The notes below the pieces were generated by a model that saw only the letters and a list, made by a program, of their open reading frames with translations, ran no database searches and had not been told where the DNA came from. DNA of 64,000 nucleotides. Source: Mikania micrantha (Eukaryota; Streptophyta; Magnoliopsida; Asterales; Asteraceae). Made by a program: the position numbers and the translations under genes. Every line of letters starts with the position of its first letter. The first letter of the stretch is position 1. This document shows, piece by piece, positions 45,398 through 55,500 of the stretch. Where the stretch lies: NCBI GenBank assembly GCA_009363875.1, contig CM018680.1:62239279-62303278 (forward strand), written 5' to 3'.

Positions 45398-46034
45398 GAA
45401 CTATGATGTGTGAAAACTATGATGCTTGTTAAACTTACATTGAAGCTAATACATATGAATGCTATAGACTTATAAACTTTGAAACAGTATACTAAAGCTA
45501 TGATGAAGACGGGTTGAATGGTAGGTAAAATGCTTAGTTATTATTAACAACAATGTCATATACGGATTAGTATGTGGTGGGACGGCGTCTGGGCGGGTTG
45601 TAGGCTCGAGTCAGGGGTATGCCCTATATATAAGCATACCGATCAGGATATTACATGTGGAGTTAATGAGGTTAAGGTTTTACCGAAAGAGGTTTGCTAA
45701 AGCTATTTTTAAACTTATAAACTTTATGAACTCACCAACCTTTGTGTTGACTTTGTTTTCTTACATGCTTGCTCAGGTGATGAACAGGTTTAAGCTAAGG
45801 CTTTTGTAATGCATACTAGGCTGCCCAAATAGAGGACCTAGTTGATTTTGGAAGCACATATTTTGTTATTCTTACGAATCACTTTTGAATGTCTTGTACA
45901 GTTACAAGATAGAAAACACTTGATTCTTTTGATACGTTTACCGAGTTAAATTACTGAACATTAATATTGTAATCTAACTTTGTAATCCTAGTTTAATGCT
46001 TGATTGTGCTTTAGTTATTCTTAACATTGATGCT
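45398..46034 (+). repeat. Promoter-region duplication, left copy
   Basis: 637 bp, repeated at 47152-47787 with roughly twenty substitutions and a one-base indel. Contains the LTR core promoter (CCTATATATAAGC) and the CTCACCAACC...CAGGTGATGAACAGG region. Copies in LTR 2: 55979-56615 and 57733-58368. Confidence 0.85.
45625..45634 (+). promoter_or_regulatory. TATA box, upstream copy
   Basis: TATATATAAG in GTATGCCCTATATATAAGC. It lies 371 bp before the ATG of the chimeric ORF at 45996. Equivalent in LTR 2 at 56206. Confidence 0.55.
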
Positions 46035-47186
46035 GAGGTTGAAGATGAAGGTGAAGAGTCTACTTATACAGAGTCTGAGTTTGAGACAGTTCAGATTGGA
46101 AATTGTATGATCAGGAGGTTGAAGAAGAAATTTGCTAAACAGACTGAAGAGGCTCGAGAAGAGGCAGATGATCCTAGTTTTATTGCTGAAGAGCCTGAGT
46201 CATCAAAGCCTAAGAAAAGAAATAGGATGGCTAAAGGTCCAACAAAGAATAAGGCTAAAGCTCATAAGGTCATTGTATCTTCATCTGCTGTTACTTCTAC
46301 AGTTTCTTCTTCTCCATTTGTTTCTGTTGTTACATCTACTCCAGTTTCTGCTACGGTTCATATTTCTACACCAGCTTCAGTTATACAAATTCCAGAGTTT
46401 GTGAATGTAACTACTTTTGCTCCTTCTTTCATGGATGCTACTACAGTGACAACATCATTTCTAGAAACTTCATTTCATCCGGCTTCTACTTCCAGAGAAG
46501 ATACTTTATTTGGAAATTTAGAGGATTTGGATCTGAATTTCACTGTGGATTAAGATGATTCTGAGCTTAGCAGAAGAATTTCTATGTTGTCGAAAGAGTT
46601 TGATCTATACAAGATGGAAAAAGAGAAAGTCAAAGCTGATCAACCATCTTCGTCACGAACCAGTGAGTTAGATGAGATGAGAATTTAGATTGCTCAGCTT
46701 ATGAAGTGGAGAGAAGATGTGACTGAAAAGAAGGTGTTGAATGAAAGAATTGCTTCGTTGGAGTCTATGATTGATATTCAGAATGTTGATATTGCTGAAC
46801 TACAGAATGAGAATAGAGATTTGAGGCAGAAGATTGATGAAATGAAAGTCAAAGATTCTTAGGCTGAAGCTTTTGATGCTGAGAAAGTGTTTGTTAATAT
46901 GGAGGAAGAGGAAGAAGAAGATGAGAAGGTGGATTTTGGTGATTCTGATGTTGATGAACATCCAAGCTTAAATACTAATGGTGATGATGAAGAGAATGAT
47001 GGTGATATAGGTGGTGTTAGTGGTTCTGGTGGGCTGAATTCTATGACTGGAGCTATTGTTGTCTATGATTCGTCAAAGATTACTTTGGATGCTACTCCTG
47101 TTACAGCTGTGTCTTCTGGTAGTGGTTCTGGTGGGCTGAATTCTATGACTGGAACTATGATGTGTGAAAACTATGATGCTTGTTAA
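45996..47186 (+). pseudogene. Captured coding segment with chimeric start, inside gypsy-B LTR 1
   Basis: The first ORF (45996-46553, 185 codons) begins in LTR sequence (MLDCALVILNIDA), then crosses into captured sequence at 46035: ESTYTESEFETVQIGN, a Lys-rich stretch (SKPKKRNRMAKGPTKNKAK) and Ser/Thr/Val-rich repeats. After a TAA the same frame continues with a coiled coil (SRRISMLSKEFDLYKMEKEK, NERIASLESMIDIQN, ELQNENRDLRQKIDEMK) broken by two TAGs, then an acidic Gly/Ser-rich end (EEEEEEDEKVDFGDSDVDE; GSGGLNSMTG twice). It ends by running back into LTR sequence. Composition resembles the acidic, coiled C-terminal part of copia extra ORFs. No known function; chimeric by position. Confidence 0.6.
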
Positions 47187-47787
47187 ACTTACATTGAAGC
47201 TAATACATATGAATGCTATAGACTTGTAAACTTTGAAACATTAAACTAAAGCTATGATGAAGACGGGTTGAATGGTAGGTAAAATGCTTAGTTATTATTA
47301 ACAACAGTGTCATATGCGGATTAGTATGTGGTGGGACGGCGTCTGGGCGGGTTGTAAGCTCGACTCAGGGGTATGCCCTATATATAAGCATACCGATCAG
47401 GATATTACATGTGAAGTTAATGCGGTTAAGGTTATACCGAAAGAGGTTTGCTAAAGCTATTTTTAAACTCATAAACTTTATGAACTCACCAACCTTTGTG
47501 TTGACTTTGTTTTCTTACATGCTTGCTCAGGTGATGAACAGGTTTAAGCTAAGGCTTTTGGATTGCATACTAGGCTGCCCAGATAGAGGACCTAGTTGAT
47601 TTTGGAAGCACATATTTGGTTATTCTTACGAATCACTTTTGAATGTCTTGTACAGTTACAAGACAGAAAACACTTGATTCTTTTGATAGGTTACCGAGTT
47701 AAATTACTGAACATTGATAGTGTAATTTAACTTTGTAATCCTAGTTTAATGCTTGATTGTGCTTTAGTTATTCTTAACATTGATGCT
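47152..47787 (+). repeat. Promoter-region duplication, right copy
   Basis: Second copy of 45398-46034. Its TATA box TATATATAAG is at 47379-47388, and after it the LTR continues to its end at 47891. In a standard element this would be the working promoter. Confidence 0.85.
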
Positions 47788-47891
47788 ATGTAAACAATCT
47801 GATCATCACGATTATCACTCACGATATCGCGCCCCGAGAACATTCCGCCCGGCGGGGAAGTCGATCCGTCCCGCAGGCTCGGGGTGTGACA

Positions 47892-47906
47892 GATTGGTAT
47901 TAGAGC
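47892..47906 (+). promoter_or_regulatory. gypsy-B primer-binding site, copy 1
   Basis: GATTGGTATTAGAGC next to the LTR end; one mismatch (T for C) to the usual TGGTATCAGAGC complement of initiator tRNA-Met. Confidence 0.75.
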
Positions 47907-48059
47907 TAAAGGTTATAGAGAATAATAGGTCATTTACTTTAACGGTTTGGCCTAGACTATAACTTAGGGACCCTCATGTACAGAGCATAAGACTTAAGTT
48001 GCATTGTGTCTTCTGCACTCGATCACTGCACTATCCAAATTCTTTTGGTTATGATCATA

Positions 48060-49827
48060 ATGCCGCCTAGAAGACAACTGACTCCGATACCTACTACACA
48101 GACTTCTGCACCTCACTCATCGACACCATCACCACCAGATTCACCACCGCCACCTCCTCTAAACCCTCCTCCGAACCCGAATGCGGGTTCAGTTATTGAT
48201 CCTGCCACTATCGCTTTGGTGACACTTCTGAGCACCCAACTGACGAGTCAACTGAAAGATGTCATCCCAGAGATGATAAACCGAATTCAGGGACATGGCA
48301 ACAATTCTGGCCATACTTCAGACTGCTCCTGCAAATACTTTGTAGGATGCAAGCCACCAAGCTTTACTGGTGTGGAAGGAGCCGTTGGACTGATCCAATG
48401 GCTGGAGAAAATGGAGAATACCTTGGACATAAGCAGTTGTCCGGAACACCATAAAGTTCGCTATGTAGCTGGGTCATCTAGTAAGCGAGCTTTGACATGG
48501 TGGAATTCTCAGATCAAAGCCCGAGGAAGGGATGAAGCAATGGCAATGCCTTGGGCAGAGTTCAAACTTCTTCTGAGGAACGAATTCTGTCCGAAACATG
48601 AACCAGAAACTAGAAGTTGAGCTCTCTAACCATGTAATGAAGGGAGCTGATCACATGATTTTCACCACCCGCTATCACGAACTTGTAGCTTTGGTGCCAG
48701 GGATGGTGCCTACACTGGAGAAGCTGATTGATAGATATATAGTTGGATTACCCTCCTACATACAGAGTATTGTGTTGGCTGCAAATCCTGCTTCTTTGGA
48801 GTCAGCCATTGCTCTTTCAGCTAAACTTACAGGTGTGATGGTAAAGTCAGGAGTCCTGAAAGATGACACAGGGAAAGCTAAGGAAGCAACAACAAGGAAG
48901 CCTAAGTATCACCAAAAGAAGAAGCAAAAGGTCATTAAGAACTATGCGGCGGTTACTCCTCTGAGGAAAGCTCCTGCAGCATCTGTCAACCCTGCACTCA
49001 AGAACTATTCAGGAGTGCATCCTTAGTGCACACATTGCAAGTATCATCATCATCCTACTGCACAATGTAGGAAGTGCACTAACTGTGGTCGATTTGGCCA
49101 CTGGGTTGCAAACTGCCGCTTTGCTACAATGCAAGCTACCAACACTGCTGCCAGAGCACTACCTCCACCACCACCACCAGGCAACAGCAACAACAACAAC
49201 AACAACAGGGGATGCTACAACTGTGGGGAAATGGGTCATTTATCCCGAGACTGTCCAAAGAGAGTGCAACAAGCAGCACAAGCACCTCGAGGACGAGCTT
49301 TTGTTATTGGAGCCAATGCTGCACGCCAAGACCCTAATGTGGTCACTGGTACATTTCTTTTACATGACTCTTATGCATCTATACTGTTTGACACTGGTGC
49401 AGACCAGAGTTTTATTTCATATGATTTTGCACGACAACTTAGTCTTACTGAGGAAACTTTAGACTCCCCTTACATTATCGAAGTAGCGAATGGGAAACAA
49501 ATTACAGTTAGCACTATACTTAGTAACTGCCCACTTACACTCACAGATCACACATTTACCATCAACTTGTTACCGATGGAGTTGAGCAGTTTCGACATCA
49601 TCGTGGGGATGGACTGGCTATCACTCAATAAAGTTGAAGTCATGTGTTCCGAGAAGCTACTTAGGATTCCAGTGGCGAATGATCGGGTATTGGAAGTTCG
49701 TGGGGATCAAGCAAAGCGAAGCGTAACGATCATATCTTGCATAAAAGCGTGTAAGTGTCTACAAAAGAAATGCATAGCTTTCTTGGCTCAAGTGGTGGAG
49801 AAAGAAAAAGACAAGAAAACGATATAA
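48060..49827 (+). pseudogene. gypsy-B gag and protease, copy 1
   Basis: Start at 48060 (MPPRRQLTPIP) is preferred over the upstream in-frame ATG at 48006 because the Pro-rich N-terminus is typical. The gag core has CKPPSFTGVEGAVGLIQWLE, RALTWWNSQIKARG and WAEFKLLLRNEFCP. A frameshift near 48600 moves into the frame of QKLEVELSNHVMKG and LIDRYIVGLPSYIQS. Knuckles: CTNCGRFGHWVANC and CYNCGEMGHLSRDC. Protease: LFDTGADQSFIS. Two stops break this frame, TAG at 49024 and TAA at 49825; the second copy has CAG and CAA there. Confidence 0.85.
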
Positions 49828-49830
49828 GAC

Positions 49831-51081
49831 GTGCCGATAGTAAAGGAATACCCTGAAGTGTTTCCTGAAGATCTACCTGGTTTGCCACCTGTGCGACCGG
49901 TAGAGTTTCGTATTAATCTGATTCCTGGAGCAACACCTGTTGCTAAATCTCCTTACATGTTAGCACCGTCGGAGATGCAGGAATTATCTAACCAACTACA
50001 GGAGCTACTTGACAAAGGTTTCATCCGACCGAACTACTCACCTTGGGGAGCTCCGGTTTTGTTTGTGAAAAAGAAGGATGGATCCTTTCGTATGTGCATA
50101 GACTACAGGGAGTTAAACAAACTAACCATCAAGAATCGGTATCCACTACCGAGGATTGATGATTTGTTTGATCAATTGCAAGGAGCTCAGTACTTCTCGA
50201 AGATCGATCTGCGGTCCGGATACCACCAGCTCAAAGTACAAGATGAAGACATACCCAAGACGGCGTTTCGTACCAGATACGGGCATTACGAGTTTATGGT
50301 GATGCCTTTTGGGCTGACGAATGCACCTGCGGTTTTCATGAATCTCATGAACCAAGTGTGTAAGCCGTACTTAGATCAATTTGTTATTGTTTTCATTGAT
50401 GACATATTGATCTATTCTAAAAGCAAAGCAGAACATGAGCAACATCTTAGAACGATCTTGGAATTGTTAAAGGAAGAGAAGCTCTATGCCAAATTCTCTA
50501 AATGTGAATTTTGGTTAAAGGAGGTTCAATTCCTGGGTCACGTAGTTAACAGTGAGGGAATTCATGTTGATCCTGCCAATATCGAAGCAATAAAGGATTG
50601 GGACACTCCGAAGACACCGACGGAGATACGTTTTTTTCTAGGCTTAGCAGGTTATTACAGAAGGTTCATCTCGAACTTTTCTAAGATAGCCCTGCCACTT
50701 ACAAAGCTAACACAGAAAAGCGAGCCGTTTGTTTGGGAGCAAAAGCAAGAAGAAGCCTTTCAGACTTTGAAGCAAAATCTATGTGATGCTCCGATCTTAT
50801 CTCACCTAGACGGTTGTGATGACTTTGTAGTGTACTGTGATACATCCCATCAGGGACTTGGCTGTGTGTTGATGCAGCGAGACAAAGTTATTGCGTATGC
50901 CTCAAGACAACTGAAGATTCATGAGAAGAATTACACTACTCATGATCTGGAACTGGGAGCTGTGATATTTGCTTTAAAGATCTGGAGACATTACTTATAT
51001 GGCACCAAGTGTACCATATTTACTGATCACAAAAGTCTGCAACACATATTTGATCAGAAGGAACTCAACATGCGACAGTGA
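49831..51081 (+). pseudogene. gypsy-B RT and RNase H, copy 1
   Basis: 416 uninterrupted codons. RT: YPEVFPEDLPGLPPVRPVEF, IRPNYSPWGAPVLFVKKKDG, RMCIDYRELNKLTIKNRYPL, KIDLRSGYHQL, VMPFGLTNAPAVFM and active site VFIDDILIYS. Then FLGLAGYYRRFI, and RNase H: VVYCDTSHQGLGCVLMQ with Asp, SRQLKIHEKNYTTHDLEL with Glu, FTDHKSLQHIF with Asp. Ends at TGA in MRQ*RWVELL, where an Arg codon is expected (CGA to TGA). Catalytic residues look intact. Confidence 0.9.
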
Positions 51082-52598
51082 CGTTGGGTTGAGCTTTTGA
51101 ACGATTACGACTGTGTAATCAAGTATCATCCGGGCAAGGCAAACGTTGTAGCTGATGCCTTGAGTAGGAAAGAACGGGTCAAACCCTTGCGCGTCAGAGT
51201 AATGGGAATGACTGTGCAGACAAGCTTACACGATAACATTATGCAAGCACAACAAGAGGTTGTTGAACGTGAGAACCTGAAGAAAGAACTTGATTGCGGA
51301 GTGAAGAAACATTTGGAAACAAAGCCCGATGGAATCATCTACTACAAGGATCGTGTGTGGATTCCTGCAGTGAATGAATTGAGGAAACTTATTTTTGATG
51401 AAGCACACAAGACCAAGTACTCTGTGCATCCCGACACTGATAAAATGTACCAAGAATTACGCGCGTATTATTGGTGGCCGGGTATGAAGAAAGACATAGC
51501 TGAGTATGTTGGTCGATGTCTCACTTGTGCTAAAGTGAAGGCGGAACACCAGAAACCGTCAGGTTTACTGGAACAGCCTGAAATTTCACTTTGGAAGTGG
51601 AAACAGATAGCTATGGACTTTGTTACTAAGCTACCCCGCACTTCCAGTGGACATGACACTATTTGGGTTATCGTTGATCGATTAACCAAATCTGCTCACT
51701 TCTTACCGATGCGAGAAACGTACACGATGGATAAACTAGCAAAGCTCTACATCAACGAGATAGTGGTACGCCATGGTGTGCCATTGTCTATCATCTCAGA
51801 TCATGATAGCAGATTCACATCCAGGTTCTGGAAATCATTACAGAAATCTATGGGGACGCAATTAAACTTGAGTACATCTTATCATCCACAAACGGATGGT
51901 CAAAGCGAACGTACTATACAGACCCTGGAGGACATGTTAAGGACTTATGTTCTAGACTTTGGTGGTAATTAGGACTCTCATTTGCCACTGATCGAATTCT
52001 TCTACAATAATAGTTATCATAGTAGCATCGGATGTGCACCGTTCGAGGCTCTCTATGGTCGCAAGTGTCGATCGCCGATTTGTTGGTCTGAAGTGGGAGA
52101 TAATCGTATCACCTGGCCAGAACTTATACAAGAAACTACAGACAAAATTGCACAGATACAACAAAGACTACAAGCAACACGAAGCAGACAAAAGAGCTAT
52201 GCCGATAAACGGCCAAGCCGTTGGAATTCCAAGTGGGAGACCGTGTTATGCTAAAGGTATCCCCATGGAAAGGTGTAGTTCGTTTTGCAAAGAAAGGCAA
52301 ACTAACACCACGGTACGTGGGACCGTTCGAAATCATCGAACGTATTAGTCTTGTGGTGTACAGATTAAGCTTACCAGATGAACTTAGTGGTGTACACGAC
52401 GTGTTTCACGTCTCAAACTTCAAGAAATGCCTTGCTGATGAAACTCTTATCATACCAGTTGAAGAAATTCAATTGGATGAACACTTACACTTTGTCGAAG
52501 AACCTTTGGAAATTATGGATCGCAAAGTCAAGAAACTGAGGCGAAGCCGTATTCCGATTGTTAAGGTTCGATGGAACTCAAAGCGCGGACCTAAGTTT
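51082..52598 (+). pseudogene. gypsy-B integrase and chromodomain-like tail, copy 1
   Basis: Opens with the RNase H end (HPGKANVVADALSRK). Integrase zinc-binding region: FDEAHKTKYSVHPDTDKMY, YYWWPGMKKDIAEYV, CLTCAKVKAEH. Catalytic Asp in WKQIAMDFVTKLP, Asp in SIISDHDSRFTSRFW, Glu in HPQTDGQSERTIQTLED. A TAG at 51970 replaces an expected Trp (GGN*DSHLPLIEF). After it EALYGRKCRSPICW, then a frameshift near 52215 and VGDRVMLKVSPWKG. The tail LRRSRIPIVKVRWNSKRGP is cut at 52598, where LTR sequence begins. The short run to a stop at 52629 is read-through into LTR. Confidence 0.85.
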
Positions 52599-55500
52599 AC
52601 TTGCACAGTAACTCACGTACACATTACGTGATACTATGTTTATGCTATTGATACATAATGCTTAACACGAAACTATTATGCGATTGTCTGAAACCTGATT
52701 AAAACCTTAGGGTTTAACAGTCAGAAACAAATAAGACAACACAGAATTGAAACACAGATACTTGATTTTATGCTATTATGTGTAAACGTATGTGAGGTTA
52801 AACAAAACAAAACCCAACGGTTGTTGTTACGGAATGCTAAATCGACGAGTTATTCGTATAGGTGACGATCTGTACGAATAATTCTGAGAGTTTAATGTAC
52901 TGAAATAATGACTGAAAAGTAGAAAACAAAAGTTGGAAAGCCAAACCATCGTCGTGTTCGTTCGAATGACGATTCGAACAAATACGCGCGATGGCGACGC
53001 GATCTGACGAAACGAAAACGATACGAATGATAATAAACTTAAGGAAATATAATATTTCATGTTTTACAATTTTGAAACTCATCAGAAATAAATTAAAATG
53101 AAACTATTTTAAATTAAAATACGTACAACCGCGAAAGAATTAACAAAACGTTTAAAAATAATAATTTTCGATAAATAAATTAAGGAATACGACATTTAAA
53201 ATAATTGCTAATAATAATAATCACATTTTAAACATCCTCAAATAAATTATTTTATTTAAATTACAAACACGCGCGTAATAATCCGGAAACGTGACGAAAA
53301 CGCGAACCGAGCAACTGAAACGAACCCGAATACCCTCGGGGTATTTAAACACCAAATGAAGCCAACCAACTCATTTCTTGCATTCCCACTCTCTCTCTAA
53401 AAAGAATTTCCGTTCATCTCTCTCTCCCTCTAAAAATCTCAACTTCCAAGCATCATAACTCTCTCATTTCTTAGTGGATTTTGGTGTTCTTGGTGTCCAC
53501 GCGAAGATCTCGAGCTCTTCTATCATAAAGTACAACCGATATGTGGATTTACCCAGCCAATTTTGAGGTACAAAGCTTTGAACCACACGAAAATTAGGGT
53601 TTCTTACCCTTGATCATTCTAAAACCCTAAACCGGTTTAGCACTCTCATATATACCTCTTAACACTCTCGAGAGTTAACCTTTGCATAGGATTGATCTTA
53701 GCATAGCACTACAATCATCCTAAGCTCGACGAGGAAGAAGATGTTGTAACAGGTTCGCAAGATGGCTATCGGCCGAACCTCACCTGCGAGATGCGAACCT
53801 TGCGTGGCTGGGATAACCCTAGCCGAAGCTATGGACCAAGGGCTTCAGGGGAGAACGTGGACAACAGCCGAACCAGCGGAGAGCCACAAACCTTCATCCT
53901 TTAGATAAACCTATACCCAGCTGAAGTTCATGCACCAGCCACGAACCTTTCCAAGCAACCCTCGCTTGAACCTGTATGATAGCCGAACCCATGCTCATGC
54001 CACGAACCCTTGGAAGCCGAACCTTGTTGGAACCAGGGATCCACGAACCTTTTGGGTGAAACCCTTAACCACGAACCTATTAACCCCACCGAACCTATGA
54101 GCCTTCGACCTTGGAGACGAACCATAACTCAATCTCGGGCCGAACCTTCGGCGAACCTGGGCATTAGCCGAACCCCTACAGCCACCGAACCTAGTCTCAA
54201 AGAAACATTAAAGGTTCGCTGACCTGTAGTCAACTCGAGCAGTCGACCAAAATCCCAATTCAGACCTAATTTCTTTCAAACAAGGGGCCCATGAAACTTT
54301 CCTAAGGTCCATAAGACATCTTCGGCCCAGGATAGTCACTTCGGCCCAACCCCATTTATTTAGCCCATACCATCGGTTTAGTCATGGAATTTGATCCGGG
54401 CCATGTGAGGACTATGGTCCAACTCTTGCTTCCTCGGCCCAATTAGATGTAGCCCAATGGTTTGGTCCACACATCATGGTTACCTATTGGATTCACTTAG
54501 GAGCCTTTGGCCCAAAGCCCCCTAATTCGGCCCACTTGATTAGAAGTACAATCTAATAGACTCATAACACTTAAAACTTTAAGTTTTACAAGAATAATGT
54601 TATGGTTATTGGTTAACTAAGAAAACATGTATTCAAATTCTTATAAAGTGGGAAGATTGGTAATCTTTAAACTAAAACATGAGTTTTATAGATATGAACT
54701 ATGAGAGTTCAAGATTTTACACCATAATAAGGTTCACATCAAGTCTAATGATAAAACCTAATCGAAAAAGCTAAACTTAATTTGAATGGATAGATCATTA
54801 ACATAAACTGGATCAAACAAACCGGGGCCGAATAAAGATCAAGACTCACAAGTGTTAGCCAACTCTAGGGGTAACACGTACATGCACACAAGTCACTATA
54901 ACATATAATTATAAGCTACAAATATTATGAAATCAATACAGGATCGTGAACATCACAACATGCACAAACAAAGAGCGCGTGCATTCTAGTATTTTTACTT
55001 AGTCAACCACTACAAACACAAGGTAAGTTCATTTGTCCCTTTTCAAACTTATTTGTTTTACTTCAGGACTGAGAATCATGTTAAACATTTTAATAAATTA
55101 TTGAAATGTTATTTTATGCTTTCAAACATAATCATGATACTTATAATAAAGCTTATGCTTGGAAACTATTATTTTTGAGAAGCTATATACTTGATGTTTA
55201 AACTTGATGCTCATGCTACAAACTAGAAGCGTGAAACTATATGATTAGTGCTTATGCTACAAACTAGATGCTTAAACTTGAGGCTTGATGCTTATGCTAC
55301 AAATTAGAAGCTTGAAACTATATGCTTGATGCTTATGCTAGAAACTAAATGCTTAAACTTGAGGCTTGATGCTTATGCTACAAACTAGAAACTTAAAGCT
55401 ATACGATTGATGCTTATGCTACAAACTAGAAGCTTAAACTATATACTTGAAGCTTATGTTATGAACGTCATGCTCAGACTATATGCGAATGCTTGAATCT

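Larger units (their letters stand above)
41973..47891 (+). mobile_element. gypsy-B LTR 1 (5.9 kb)
   Basis: Begins TGTAACATCAGTGCC immediately after the copia-2 stop codon and ends CGGGGTGTGACA before the primer-binding site. Its unusual length comes from a captured segment (46035-47151) plus a duplicated promoter region. Other contents: AT-rich 42540-42700, CT-rich 42800-42900, CGAACC array, GGCCCA cluster, two tandem repeat blocks. Short minus-strand ORFs such as 42256-42501 have no recognisable relatives. Confidence 0.75.

Noticed and set aside
46132..46404. Leucine-rich 90-codon ORF (also 56713-56985)
   Set aside because: Out-of-frame reading of the Ser/Thr-rich captured segment; TCT/TCA-rich codons read as Leu.
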